Below are positions 1 to 9,094 of a stretch of 64,000 nucleotides of DNA, piece after piece (positions within the stretch are counted from its first letter, which is position 1; every line of letters begins with the position of its first letter). Under the pieces are notes generated by a model that worked only from the letters and a program-made list of their open reading frames with translations, did not search any database and had not been told where the DNA came from. The position numbers were made by a program, and so were the translations under genes. The stretch is from Gemmatimonadota bacterium (lineage in GTDB: Bacteria > Latescibacterota > UBA2968 > UBA8231), in the NCBI GenBank assembly GCA_018660835.1, contig JABJJN010000103.1, positions 92,941-156,940 of the forward strand, in the 5' to 3' direction.

Positions 1-1011
1 CCCTCGCCTCTGCTGTCCTCGGATTCACCCGCCGGCCTCGTGCGCCTGTCCGATGGCCGTCTTGTACTGCTGTGGAACAAGTGCCTGCGATTTCCTTATG
101 CCCATGGGGGTCGTCATGTTCTGCATGCGGCCATCTCCGATGACGATGGCCGCACGTGGACGGGCCATAGGGAAGTGGCGCGTGATCCGAAGAATTACGA
201 CCCACCCCCATCGCACGGAGATCACGGGACCGCCTATCCTTTCCCAGTCGTTTTGCCCGACGATCGAATCCTGATCACGACAGGGCAAGGCGAGGGTCGC
301 ATCGTGTTGGTTGCCCTCGATCCCGCGTGGCTCAGTGAGCAAACGCAGACCAGCACATTTTCTCTGCCGGCGCCCACACAGAAGCCCCAGACTGCTGAGA
401 TTCGAAGCGTCCCCATCGACGGACGTCGTCTACCGGTCGAGTGGTCGGCCTTTGGTTGTGCTGGCGTCGATATCGTGCCGATTGCGCCCGATGGCCCACC
501 GGAGACTCACGACGCGGAAGAACGGGATGCAGCCTTGCAGATTCGACGCACGCAGGAGCACTGGCCCGCTTGCGCCGTATGGAATCATCCCCTGGGTCGC
601 CGCGGTGGCTATCGAATTCGACTGCGATTGGCCTCTGATAGCGAGGGTTGCCAGTTGCTCCTGACCGATCACTTCTCTGTGCCCTTCGACCCTGAAGATG
701 AGTTTCAAGCGATCTTCGTCCTGAACGTCGTGCCAGCTACCGGGGCTCTGTTCCCAGTAGAGGGCAATGAGTCGATCAGCCAACCTTCGGCAGGCGCGCA
801 ACTGGCGGTGGAGACAGGTCAATGGCACGACATCGATGTGCGCTGGGATTGCGCCACACACCAGCTTTCGGCGACACTTGGTGGTCAGAGTGTCACATCG
901 CCGCAACGACATATTCGTGATGGCATCTGCTATCTACGACTGAAACCCGTTTCGGACGCCATGGATGGAGGCTTCGCTGTAGCTCGCGTTAACCTTGCCG
1001 TGGAATCTTAA
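1..1011 (+). CDS. Sialidase/BNR-repeat-like glycan hydrolase, 5' truncated by window
   Basis: The reading frame is open to the first base, so the true start lies outside the window; the GTG at 40 is only an internal candidate. The visible N-terminal part resembles the beta-propeller of exo-sialidases: an Asp-box (S-D-D-D-G-R-T-W, nt about 136-160) follows a segment typical of propeller blades (R-L-S-D-G-R-L-V-L-L-W-N). From about nt 500 the protein changes to a beta-sandwich-like region ending in an H-D-I-D-V-R-W-D segment, as in laminin-G/concanavalin-like modules. Family members cleave or bind terminal sugars. It lies 18 bp upstream of a hydroxyacid dehydrogenase and a sugar-acid aldolase on the same strand, which suggests glycan breakdown feeding those enzymes. 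The exact substrate cannot be read from the sequence, and the catalytic arginine triad cannot be checked without the missing part. Confidence 0.7.
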   Translation, partial: PSPLLSSDSPAGLVRLSDGRLVLLWNKCLRFPYAHGGRHVLHAAISDDDGRTWTGHREVARDPKNYDPPPSHGDHGTAYPFPVVLPDDRILITTGQGEGRIVLVALDPAWLSEQTQTSTFSLPAPTQKPQTAEIRSVPIDGRRLPVEWSAFGCAGVDIVPIAPDGPPETHDAEERDAALQIRRTQEHWPACAVWNHPLGRRGGYRIRLRLASDSEGCQLLLTDHFSVPFDPEDEFQAIFVLNVVPATGALFPVEGNESISQPSAGAQLAVETGQWHDIDVRWDCATHQLSATLGGQSVTSPQRHIRDGICYLRLKPVSDAMDGGFAVARVNLAVES

Positions 1012-1029
1012 GGCCATGGAGAATGACCG

Positions 1030-2079
1030 TTGACCTTCCGCGTTGCCTTCACAGCTGACTTCCTTAAACCCGATAGTTCGGACCCTGTTTTTCCGGACAT
1101 CGATGCCACCGTCCTCGATGTGGTCGGTGTGGAACGTCGGATCCTCACAGACGGCGTCAGCGAAATTGGTGCAGGCCAACTTGCCGACACAGACGCCGTC
1201 GTCGTCCTAGGCCCGACCGTAAGTGCCACCTCCCTGGAGGGGGCCGAGCATCTCGCCGTCGTGGCTCGCATCGGTGTGGGCTACGACGCGGTGGATGTGC
1301 CCGCCTGCACCCAGGCGGGGATTGCCTTGACGATCACCCCTGATGGCGTGCGCCGACCCGTGGCCAGTGCCGCCCTTGCCTCTCTGCTTGCCTTGGCGCA
1401 TCGGCTGCCACTGAAAGATCGCCTGACACGCCAGGGTCGCTGGTCTGAAAAGCCCCAGCACATGGGCATCGGCCTGCGAGGTCGAACTCTCGGTCTGGTA
1501 GGCATGGGGAATATCGGCACGGAGATCCTGAAACTCGTCGCGCCCCACGAGATGACAACCCTGGTCGCCGATCCCTTCGCTGATGCAGAGAAGGTGAGTG
1601 ACCTTGGAGCACACCTGCTTGAATTGCCAGCAATGCTCGAACAGGCGGACTTCGTCATCATCTGCTGCGCCCTCACAGATCAAACGCACCATCTGATCGA
1701 TGCGGAGGCACTGCACCTCATGAAACCCACGGCGCACTTGATCAACGTCGCTCGCGGCCCGATCGTCGATCAGGTCGCCCTCACGACGGCTCTGCAAGAG
1801 CAGATCATCGCCGGCGCCGCCCTCGATGTCTTTGAGACCGAACCCGTCGACCCGGATGATCCCTTGCTGACCCTCGATAATGTCATCGTCTCCCCCCATG
1901 CCCTGGCGTGGACGGACGAGAGTTTTCGTTTGATGGGTGAGAGTGCCTTCGCCGGCATTCTCGCTGCCTCACAGGGCAAAGCACCCGACTTCATCGTCAA
2001 TCGTGACGTGCTCGACAGCGCGCATTTTCAGGATCGCCTCGCCGCCTGCGCCAGGCGACGGCAACAGGAAAGCCGGTAA
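1030..2079 (+). CDS. D-isomer-specific 2-hydroxyacid dehydrogenase
   Basis: A 349-residue NAD-dependent oxidoreductase of the D-2-hydroxyacid dehydrogenase family, which interconverts 2-hydroxy and 2-oxo acids. The NAD-binding Rossmann motif G-L-V-G-M-G-N-I-G is at about residue 157. The family's catalytic residues are visible: Arg in N-V-A-R-G (about 242), Glu in F-E-T-E-P (about 270) and His in S-P-H-A (about 292). An in-frame TGA at 1024 rules out a longer form, and the TTG at 1030 has GGAG about 8 nt upstream. Length is normal for the family. It sits between the sialidase-like gene and an HpaI-type aldolase, so a sugar-acid or glyoxylate/hydroxypyruvate substrate is likelier than 3-phosphoglycerate, but specificity is inferred only from neighbours. 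Confidence 0.9.
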   Translation: MTFRVAFTADFLKPDSSDPVFPDIDATVLDVVGVERRILTDGVSEIGAGQLADTDAVVVLGPTVSATSLEGAEHLAVVARIGVGYDAVDVPACTQAGIALTITPDGVRRPVASAALASLLALAHRLPLKDRLTRQGRWSEKPQHMGIGLRGRTLGLVGMGNIGTEILKLVAPHEMTTLVADPFADAEKVSDLGAHLLELPAMLEQADFVIICCALTDQTHHLIDAEALHLMKPTAHLINVARGPIVDQVALTTALQEQIIAGAALDVFETEPVDPDDPLLTLDNVIVSPHALAWTDESFRLMGESAFAGILAASQGKAPDFIVNRDVLDSAHFQDRLAACARRRQQESR

Positions 2080-2090
2080 TAGGAAAACAG

Positions 2091-2885
2091 ATGAGAGACA
2101 ATCCGGTAAAGACGCGGCTCCACGCGGGCCAAACATCGATTGGCACGATGGCGATGGAATTCTCCAGCACGGGACTTCCACGCCTCGCCGCCACAGCCGG
2201 TGCTGACTTCATCATCTACGACATGGAGCATACCGCCTGGTCGATTCAGACCGTGCGATCACTGCTCGCATCCAATGCGGGTATCGATATCGTCCCCATC
2301 GTACGCATTCCGACAGAGGAGTATCACTTCGCTGCCCGTGTCATGGATGCCGGTGCCATGGGAGTTATGGTGCCGATGGTGAACGACGCGGCTGAAGCTC
2401 AACGCGTCGTCGATGCCTGCAAGTACCCACCCTTTGGCAAACGGGGTGCGGGTTTCTCCATCGCTCACGATGACTACATCCCTGCGGATGTCAGCTCGAC
2501 GATCCAACAAGCCAATGAACATGGGTTGGTGATCGTGCAGATAGAGAGTCCGGAGGGTGTTGCCAATGCACGCGAGATTGCCGCGATCGATGGCGTCGAC
2601 GTGTTGTGGATCGGCCACTTCGATCTGTCGAACTTCATGGGCATTCCCGCCCAGTTCGAGCATCCAGAATACCTGGCCGCCGTCGACTCCGTGCTGGATG
2701 CCTGCAAACAAGAAGGCAAAGTGGCCGGGCAGCTGGGGCAGACCGTCGAAGAGTGTTTGCTGCTATTGGAGCGCGGCTTCCGTTCGGTCGCCTTTGGCCT
2801 CGACCTCGACTTATATCGCCGCTCCCTCACGAGCGGTCTGGAACAGATCTATCGCAGTCGCGCCCTGAAGCAGCATTCCGTCTGA
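2091..2885 (+). CDS. HpcH/HpaI-family 2-oxo-3-deoxy acid aldolase
   Basis: A 264-residue class II aldolase of the HpcH/HpaI family, which splits 4-hydroxy-2-oxo acids into pyruvate plus an aldehyde using a divalent metal. Key positions match HpaI/RhmA: His47 (M-E-H), Arg72 (V-R-I-P), Glu152 (Q-I-E-S) and Asp178 (G-H-F-D-L-S). The C-terminal G-R-S-V-A-F-G-like segment typical of the family is present as G-F-R-S-V-A-F-G. It starts 11 nt after the dehydrogenase stop, so the two are probably co-transcribed and handle a deoxy sugar acid together. Candidate substrates are 2-keto-3-deoxy-rhamnonate or glucarate-type compounds; the sequence does not decide. No truncation is seen. Confidence 0.9.
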   Translation: MRDNPVKTRLHAGQTSIGTMAMEFSSTGLPRLAATAGADFIIYDMEHTAWSIQTVRSLLASNAGIDIVPIVRIPTEEYHFAARVMDAGAMGVMVPMVNDAAEAQRVVDACKYPPFGKRGAGFSIAHDDYIPADVSSTIQQANEHGLVIVQIESPEGVANAREIAAIDGVDVLWIGHFDLSNFMGIPAQFEHPEYLAAVDSVLDACKQEGKVAGQLGQTVEECLLLLERGFRSVAFGLDLDLYRRSLTSGLEQIYRSRALKQHSV

Positions 2886-2929
2886 CCGGCGACGACTTGC
2901 AACATGCTGGGGCCGCCTGACACCAGCCC

Positions 2930-3874
2930 TCAGCCCTGGTCGCCAGCCCACCCCTCCGGCAGCTCAAGGGACCAGACCTCACTGTTAAGGGGTTCGGCGT
3001 GGCCGCCGGCAAGCCAGATCTTGTCATCGAAGACGTAGGCCGAATGCTCGTGACGCTTTGACCAGATCGTATCAGCCGTCAACTGCGACCACTGCGCACC
3101 ATCCCTTGAATACCAGACATCACCGAAGTTGCCGTCCTCGCGATTCCAACCGCCCAGAACCCACAGATGATCCCGATACGCCACGAGGGAAAACCACATG
3201 CGCGGCGTCCAGGCGGCAGCGGCTGTCACCAGTTCCCAGGTGACACCATCTGCCGACGACCACACATCGTTGCGTGGAATCGTTTCCGGTTTCCAGGCAC
3301 CACCGCCCATGAGCCAGAGCCGATCCTTGAAAACCGTGACCTGAGCATGGGTTCGTTTCGACCAGGCCGCATGCTCAATCTCTTGTTTCCAGTTTCTACC
3401 ATCAGCAGTGGACCAAACGTCATTGTGTAGTGTGTCGTCATTGTCATGGTAGAAATCCTCCGTGCCTCCCATGATCCACATACGATCCTTGAACACGGCA
3501 AAGGACGGTGACACTCGTGGACACCAGCCCGGGTCATCTGTCTCCAGAGACCAGTCGCCACCGTCGGCGGAAGACCAGACGCTGTTCGTATTCTCAGCGC
3601 CGGGAAGCTTGCGGCCACCCATGAGCCACATGCGATCACGGAAGGGCATCGTCGCCGGAAGATCCCCGTGTATCCATGCCGCCTCCTGCGTCGTGCACGT
3701 CCAGTTCTCGCCATCGACAGACTTCCACACATCACGTGGATTGGGCGTCTGTGGTGTGAACCAGCCACCGAAAATCCACATGTGTCCGTCGAAGACCATC
3801 TCGCCTTGCGAGTCACGCGCCTGCCAGGCGGCTTTCTCTGTAACACATGTCCAATCAGGTCCGTGGGTGCTCAT
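2930..3874 (-). CDS. Kelch/galactose-oxidase-like beta-propeller protein
   Basis: About 314 residues made of roughly six repeats with the pattern W-M-G-G (or W-I-F-G-G), then N-D-V-W-S-S-A-D-G and W, the signature of a kelch propeller. No signal peptide is visible, so it is predicted cytoplasmic. The frame stays open upstream to 4183 inside the transporter gene, but the ATG at 3872-3874 has GGAG (gcaggagatcac) just before it and begins the first repeat, so that start is preferred. It lies 13 bp downstream of the EamA transporter and is probably co-transcribed with it. Kelch proteins bind sugars or, in NanM, epimerise sialic acid. With a sialidase-like gene nearby, a NanM-like role is possible but not shown by any motif here. 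Confidence 0.8.
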   Translation of the reverse strand: MSTHGPDWTCVTEKAAWQARDSQGEMVFDGHMWIFGGWFTPQTPNPRDVWKSVDGENWTCTTQEAAWIHGDLPATMPFRDRMWLMGGRKLPGAENTNSVWSSADGGDWSLETDDPGWCPRVSPSFAVFKDRMWIMGGTEDFYHDNDDTLHNDVWSTADGRNWKQEIEHAAWSKRTHAQVTVFKDRLWLMGGGAWKPETIPRNDVWSSADGVTWELVTAAAAWTPRMWFSLVAYRDHLWVLGGWNREDGNFGDVWYSRDGAQWSQLTADTIWSKRHEHSAYVFDDKIWLAGGHAEPLNSEVWSLELPEGWAGDQG

Positions 3875-3887
3875 GTGATCTCCTGCT

Positions 3888-4832
3888 TCAGTTTTTGACA
3901 GGTTGAACCGGATGCCGAGAATCCGTCGGTGCCGTAGACACAAAATAGATCCCAACGCAGATGACGACACCACCAAGAACCGCCAAACCGAGATCGGCAG
4001 GTAACTGCAGGCCAAGGTCAGGGAAGAGGGTATCGACAATGACCTGCAACAGGATCGACAGGAAGCCGATGCTGAGGAACATGATCGAGCTGCGCGAGGC
4101 GCCAATATGCTGCATTGCCACATTGTAAGAGATCCACGACATCCCCAACAAGATTCCTCGCACACCCAACATGCCAAGCACAATCCCCGTCGGTGCAGCG
4201 TCCTGGCTCGGTGGCGCGGCGACCAACAGGAAAGGTGTGAGAACGATGGCGCCGATCAACAGACCATACCCCGACACGAGCAGACCACTGTGTCGATTCA
4301 GAACGGATTTCAAGGCGATGATACCAATGGAGAACACGATGGCAGAGAGGACTGCCAATATCTCACCCCAGCCGACATCCAGACTCCAGGCGCTAGGATC
4401 GAAACTGATGATCACGGCGCCGGCCAGAGCAGTCAGACTCGCCAGCCAGTGTCGGCGTGTCCAGATCTCGCCCAGAAAGATGACGGCGAGGATGACGATG
4501 AAGACCGTCTCAAGACGCCCGAGAAGAGAGGTCTTGCTCGTGCCGATCATCCCGATCGAAGTGTAGAGCAGTAGAAATCCAACGGCATACGTCGCCACGG
4601 CACCCGCCAGCAGGCGCAGCCAGTCGGCGCGTCCCCAACCAAACCACTGGCAACCACCCCGTGCAGCCGCCCATAGCAGTAGGAATGTGCCCGCAACATA
4701 GTTCGAACCAACGGCGATCGTCAGCACCGAGAGCGACATGGACTGCACGCCGATCTCTGTCATGATCAGACCTGCGGCGGCAGCGAGGGCACTGAAAACC
4801 GCGTAGAGAGAGTATTTCAGATCAGCTGTCAT
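3888..4832 (-). CDS. EamA/DMT-family permease
   Basis: A 314-residue integral membrane protein with about ten hydrophobic helices arranged as two related halves, the layout of drug/metabolite transporters (EamA). The C-terminal halves of each repeat show the usual pattern, for example L-E-T-V-F-I-V-I-L-A-V-I-F-L-G-E in the first half, where P-V/L-E-hydrophobic-G-E is typical. It would sit in the inner membrane and move a small metabolite. It is followed by the kelch gene on the same strand and diverges from the esterase at 4914, so it plausibly serves the catabolic island. Substrate cannot be assigned. Confidence 0.88.
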   Translation of the reverse strand: MTADLKYSLYAVFSALAAAAGLIMTEIGVQSMSLSVLTIAVGSNYVAGTFLLLWAAARGGCQWFGWGRADWLRLLAGAVATYAVGFLLLYTSIGMIGTSKTSLLGRLETVFIVILAVIFLGEIWTRRHWLASLTALAGAVIISFDPSAWSLDVGWGEILAVLSAIVFSIGIIALKSVLNRHSGLLVSGYGLLIGAIVLTPFLLVAAPPSQDAAPTGIVLGMLGVRGILLGMSWISYNVAMQHIGASRSSIMFLSIGFLSILLQVIVDTLFPDLGLQLPADLGLAVLGGVVICVGIYFVSTAPTDSRHPVQPVKN

Positions 4833-4913
4833 GGACCGGTTTATGTGCCTTCCTGGACGCGGGCAGAGGTTTACGCCAATCTCTGCTCATCAAACACCTG
4901 TAAGGAGATCATC

Positions 4914-5969
4914 ATGACCATCCGCAACTTGAGTCCGCAGCAGATGTTCGCCGACCTGGTCGCCAATCGGACACCTGAGCTTGCCTTCGCGGGCTCGTCG
5001 AAATCTCAGTTCGACAGCTGGCAAACCAAGACATTACCTACCGTCCTGGCCTGCCTTGGAGATTCTCCCGAACGCGTAGATCTGAATCCGCAGCTACTGG
5101 CGGAGTGGACACATCGTGGACTGCGACGCCAACGATGGATTATCGATGTACAACAGCACATGTCGGCAACTTTGCTCGTCAACATACCCGAAGATCTCAA
5201 GGACGGCGAGGCACGGCCGGCCCTATTCTGTTGTCACGGCCATGGCCCCTTTGGCAAGGAGCCCATCATGGGCAACGATTCGAGCGACGCTCTGGCCGCC
5301 AATATTGCGCAGCATCGCTATGACTACGGCGAGACGATGGCCCAACTCGGCTTCATTACCTACGCCATCGACTTTATCGGCTTCGGCGAACGCAATGACA
5401 CGGTCAAGCCAAATCATCATGCCGCACCCGGTGGCCGCGACTGGTGCAATCTCTATTACCTGCACGCCACCATGCTGGGAATGACATCGATCTCGATCAA
5501 TGTCACCCACGGCCAGGCGGCGACGGATTTTGCCATATCCCTACCGCAGGTCGATGGCGAGCGACTCGGCGTGATGGGTCTCAGCGGTGGCGGTGTGATG
5601 ACCCTGTGGATGACGCTGTGTGACGAGCGCTTTCGCGCCGCCGAAATCATGTGCTACAGTGATCTGTGGAGTGCCTTCGGCATCCGTGATAACAATTACT
5701 GCGGCATGCAGGTCGCGCCGGGATTGTTCAAGTATGTTGATCTGCCCGATGTCCAGGGATTGATTGCACCGCGTCCCCTGTTGGTCGACATCGGCGCCAA
5801 TGACACCTGTTTTCGCGTCGACACAGCCATGGCCTGTTATCGCCAGGTTGAGAAGATCTATGCCGCCGCAGGGGCGACGGATAAACTCGAACTCGATCTG
5901 CATCCGGGTGAACACGGTTGGGGCGGCAATCTGTCTGAGGCCTTCTTCCGACGTCATCTGGAGGCGTGA
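4914..5969 (+). CDS. Alpha/beta hydrolase, dienelactone-hydrolase/acetyl-xylan-esterase-like
   Basis: A 351-residue serine hydrolase. The nucleophile elbow G-L-S-G-G-G is at nt about 5578-5595; an Asp in V-D-I-G-A-N-D and a His in H-P-G-E-H-G complete the expected triad near the C-terminus. An oxyanion-hole-like C-C-H-G-H-G segment occurs at about residue 104-109. The frame opens at GTG 4845, but ATG 4914 is preceded by AAGGAG at ideal spacing, so the shorter form is chosen. No signal peptide is seen. It is divergent from the EamA transporter. Related proteins remove acyl groups from sugars or open lactones; either would fit the neighbouring sugar-acid enzymes, but the substrate is unknown. 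Confidence 0.85.
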   Translation: MTIRNLSPQQMFADLVANRTPELAFAGSSKSQFDSWQTKTLPTVLACLGDSPERVDLNPQLLAEWTHRGLRRQRWIIDVQQHMSATLLVNIPEDLKDGEARPALFCCHGHGPFGKEPIMGNDSSDALAANIAQHRYDYGETMAQLGFITYAIDFIGFGERNDTVKPNHHAAPGGRDWCNLYYLHATMLGMTSISINVTHGQAATDFAISLPQVDGERLGVMGLSGGGVMTLWMTLCDERFRAAEIMCYSDLWSAFGIRDNNYCGMQVAPGLFKYVDLPDVQGLIAPRPLLVDIGANDTCFRVDTAMACYRQVEKIYAAAGATDKLELDLHPGEHGWGGNLSEAFFRRHLEA

Positions 5970-6006
5970 TCCAGACTCTCGACGTCCGGGCACATGAGAT
6001 TGTCAC

Positions 6007-6642
6007 TCATCGACGTGCCGTCATGCAGGCGAGTTTGCCCTCGGTCTGGCTGGTGAATTCCGTAAAGCCGAGTTCTTCGAGGATCGAGTGGTGCACATCG
6101 ACAGGGAAACGCCGAGGATTGCTGGCGTCGTCTTTTTCGAAGGGCACGATGAAATCTGCGTTGACGAGCAAGCCACCGGGTGACAACAGTTGATACAGTG
6201 CCTCGTAGACACCACGTAAGGCGACAAGACCATGCAGGTCATGCAGCGTCTGCAAGCTGAAAACAAGATCCATCTGAGGTTGGTCCCTCAGGATGGCGGG
6301 ATCATTGAGATCTCCCAGGAGTGCAGTCGTGGCGCATGCTGGCAACCCTCGGTGAATTTCAGCGAGAGCTGCATGCAACAGGTCACCGTTGATATCTACC
6401 GCCATGTAGGATAGATGTGTCGTGTGTGCCTGTAGGCGGTGTAGAATGTCCAAGGCGAGTTTGCCATTGCCCACGCCCAGTTCCAACAGGCTGATCGCCT
6501 GCAGAGAGGTCGTCTCCTGCCAGACAGCAATTGCCTCGACCAGATGCTGACGAATCAGTTCGCGCTCGGGCCAGAGTGAATCGAGGTGGGCGATCCAGTC
6601 GTCGATGTAGTTTGGGCCGGTGAAATCTGCGAGGGGTGCCAT
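6007..6642 (-). CDS. Class I SAM-dependent methyltransferase
   Basis: A Rossmann-fold methyltransferase of about 211 residues. Motif I appears as L-L-E-L-G-V-G-N-G-K, followed by an acidic motif II region (M-A-V-D-I-N) and a D-L-V-F-S-L-Q-T-L-H-D segment, a common motif in small-molecule methyltransferases. A longer reading from GTG 6723 adds 27 residues rich in hydrophobic and basic residues; neither start has a clear ribosome-binding site, and ATG 6642 is chosen because the conserved-looking region begins there. It lies convergent to the esterase and divergent from the DUF3604 gene. The acceptor substrate is not identifiable. Confidence 0.75.
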   Translation of the reverse strand: MAPLADFTGPNYIDDWIAHLDSLWPERELIRQHLVEAIAVWQETTSLQAISLLELGVGNGKLALDILHRLQAHTTHLSYMAVDINGDLLHAALAEIHRGLPACATTALLGDLNDPAILRDQPQMDLVFSLQTLHDLHGLVALRGVYEALYQLLSPGGLLVNADFIVPFEKDDASNPRRFPVDVHHSILEELGFTEFTSQTEGKLACMTARR

Positions 6643-6756
6643 GCGGCGAAGTCTGCGCCAGATCCACAGTGGCGTCAAAACGTTCAGGAACGGGACGCTG
6701 CCAGATGAGATGCCGCTGGGCACTTCTGGTAGTCACCATGCTCGAAAGGAAAGGTC

Positions 6757-9045
6757 ATGACAGATCGCGAACTCATCGCACGCTCTCGCTGGACCGGTGA
6801 GGCGGACCGGGATCACGTCTACCACCACAGTGATCTGTCCGATGCAGAGCGCCGGACGCGATTCGGCACCGCCGCAGTGGACATGCCTGCCTCCTTCGAG
6901 GCAGGATCCAGCATCGACACACGCTTTCGTTTTGTCCTGGGCGAAACCGAGTTACCCAAAGCAGCAGGTCTGCGTATTGCCTGGCGCTGGCCCTTTGACT
7001 GGGCTGCCTTGCAGAGCGACGACGATGGACAGCCGAACTATCTCACCCTGAAGACGCCACCCACCTGCGAAGTCGAGCCAACCTTCGAACGCGCGGGCGG
7101 GCTGAATCCCTGGCAGCATCATATCGACCTGCGTGTGACCCATGGCAAACTGCGCTCCGGTGATGTTGTCGAGGTGATCCTGCGGGCGTGGGAGGGTCCG
7201 ACCTTCTCAACGGAAGATGGCTACTTCCTCATGCTCATCAGCCCCGCAGGCAACGAGCGCTGGACACGCCTCGTTGATCCCCCACGGTTTCGCATTGAAC
7301 CGGGCCCTGCGCACCATCTGATTGCCATCGCACCCGCCGATGGCAGTGTCGGTGAGACGGCGACCGTGAGAGTTCGTGCTGTCGATGAGTGGGGAAATGC
7401 AACATCTGTCGAAGCACCTCGCCTGACGGGTGCAGTGCGAATCGGCACGCCCGTTGAGAACGACGGGTATGCCGTATGGGAAGTCCCCGTCTCCTGGACT
7501 CAAGCGGGTGTGCACCGCCTCGAAGTCCAGGCTGGTGATCTCAGGACCACGACAAACCCCAGTCGCATTCACGAGCAACCGCAGAAGCAGCGACTCTTGT
7601 GGGGGGATCTGCATGGCGGGCAGTCGGAGATCGGCTGCGGTGCTGGTTCCCTCGATCATCACTATGCCTATGCCCGTGACGTGGCAGGACTGCAATTCAC
7701 ATCGCAGCAGGCAAATGATCACTACATCACCGCCGCCTTGTGGCAGCATGTGCGCGATGTGACGCCACGATACAACTCGCCTGACTTCCTCGCCTTCCTG
7801 GGGTGCGAGTGGAGCCCGTACACACAGGATGGCGGCGATCGCAATGTCATCTATCTGACGGATGAACCCGCACTGCACAGATCGGACCGTTTCTTTGAGG
7901 AGACCGATCCCGACGCAACGGCGGATTTGCGACAGGCACCAGAATTCCTCGAGTCCTTTCGCACCAGGGACGTCCTGCTGAACCTGCATGTCGGCGGACG
8001 GCCGACGAATCTTGATTTCCACGCTGCTGAGATCGAACCACTTTTCGAGGTGCACTCGACTCATGCCACGTCGGAGTGGTTTCTCTTCGATGCGATCTCG
8101 CGTGGTTACAAAGTCGGCGTCACGGCCGGGACAGATGGTGTCATGGGCCGTCCCGGTGCCTGTGGTCCGGGGCGACGGGTGACACGCAATGTTCGCAATG
8201 GATTAACAGCGGTGGTTGCTGAGTCCCTCAATCAAAGGCACGTGGCAGACGCCTTTCTCGAGCGTCGATGTTACGGAACATCGGGAGCCCGCATACTGCT
8301 TGATGTGCAAGTGAGTGGTGCACCCATGGGAGCAGAGATCACATCTGGTGGCCCCATCCGTATCTGCGCACAGGTTGAAGGCACGGCGCCGATCGAGCGA
8401 GTCGATTTCTTTCGTGGTGTGGAGTGCATCCACTCACAGACACTGACGACGCCTGACCCCAATCGACTGCGCCTGCTCTGGGGAGGCGCTCGCGAGCGCG
8501 GTACGGCCCGCGCTCAGCGCCAATCCTGGGATGGAACGCTGCAAGTGTCGGGAGCTCGGATCGATGATGTGAGACCTGTGGGGATGCAATCACCGGATGA
8601 CAGGATCATCAGTCACGAGCAGGGCTTCCGTTTTGACGCCGTCACCGCTGGCAATGACATGGGTTGTACTTTCACAGTGGATCGAACGGTCGATCAGACA
8701 GGGGATCAAACTGGGGATCAAACAGTGGAGACTGCGGCGCGGCCTACTGAGGATCCCACCTTCCACATCGTCACTGACATCGCCAGTTTCGAGGCTTCCC
8801 TGTCACAGATTCAGGCCGAAACGCTGACCGTTGCAGCAGGAGGACTCGAGCGTCGACTCGAACTGGGCCCCGCACCACTTGCCGACACGTCGCATACGGG
8901 GACCGACGCGTCGTGTTCAGGCCAGGCAGAATTCGAAGACACGAATCCTGGCGCTGGAGAGCATGCCTACTGGGTTCGTATCATCCAGACCGATCGACAC
9001 CGAGCCTGGAGTAGCCCTGTCTATGTGACTGTGTCAGGCTCATGA
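6757..9045 (+). CDS. DUF3604 / PHP-like metal-dependent hydrolase candidate
   Basis: A 762-residue protein with a strong ribosome-binding site (AAAGGAAAGG). The first ~270 residues form beta-rich domains. From about residue 280 it carries the hallmarks of DUF3604: W-G-D-L-H-G-G, a Q-A-N-D-H-Y segment, F-L-G-C-E-W-S, N-L-H-V-G-G and G-V-T-A-G-T-D-G. The ordered His, Asp and Glu residues look like the metal ligands of a PHP-type amidohydrolase fold, though the reaction of this family is not established. No secretion signal is seen. A short Gly-Asp-Gln-Thr repeat (12-bp unit, nt about 8698-8724) lies between the catalytic-like part and a C-terminal beta domain. The gene faces away from the methyltransferase and towards the amidase, inside the catabolic island. 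Confidence 0.8.
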   Translation: MTDRELIARSRWTGEADRDHVYHHSDLSDAERRTRFGTAAVDMPASFEAGSSIDTRFRFVLGETELPKAAGLRIAWRWPFDWAALQSDDDGQPNYLTLKTPPTCEVEPTFERAGGLNPWQHHIDLRVTHGKLRSGDVVEVILRAWEGPTFSTEDGYFLMLISPAGNERWTRLVDPPRFRIEPGPAHHLIAIAPADGSVGETATVRVRAVDEWGNATSVEAPRLTGAVRIGTPVENDGYAVWEVPVSWTQAGVHRLEVQAGDLRTTTNPSRIHEQPQKQRLLWGDLHGGQSEIGCGAGSLDHHYAYARDVAGLQFTSQQANDHYITAALWQHVRDVTPRYNSPDFLAFLGCEWSPYTQDGGDRNVIYLTDEPALHRSDRFFEETDPDATADLRQAPEFLESFRTRDVLLNLHVGGRPTNLDFHAAEIEPLFEVHSTHATSEWFLFDAISRGYKVGVTAGTDGVMGRPGACGPGRRVTRNVRNGLTAVVAESLNQRHVADAFLERRCYGTSGARILLDVQVSGAPMGAEITSGGPIRICAQVEGTAPIERVDFFRGVECIHSQTLTTPDPNRLRLLWGGARERGTARAQRQSWDGTLQVSGARIDDVRPVGMQSPDDRIISHEQGFRFDAVTAGNDMGCTFTVDRTVDQTGDQTGDQTVETAARPTEDPTFHIVTDIASFEASLSQIQAETLTVAAGGLERRLELGPAPLADTSHTGTDASCSGQAEFEDTNPGAGEHAYWVRIIQTDRHRAWSSPVYVTVSGS

Positions 9046-9094
9046 CGCTGATCGGGACAGATCAAAGCAGGTAGCTCGCCATCCACCAGCAGCG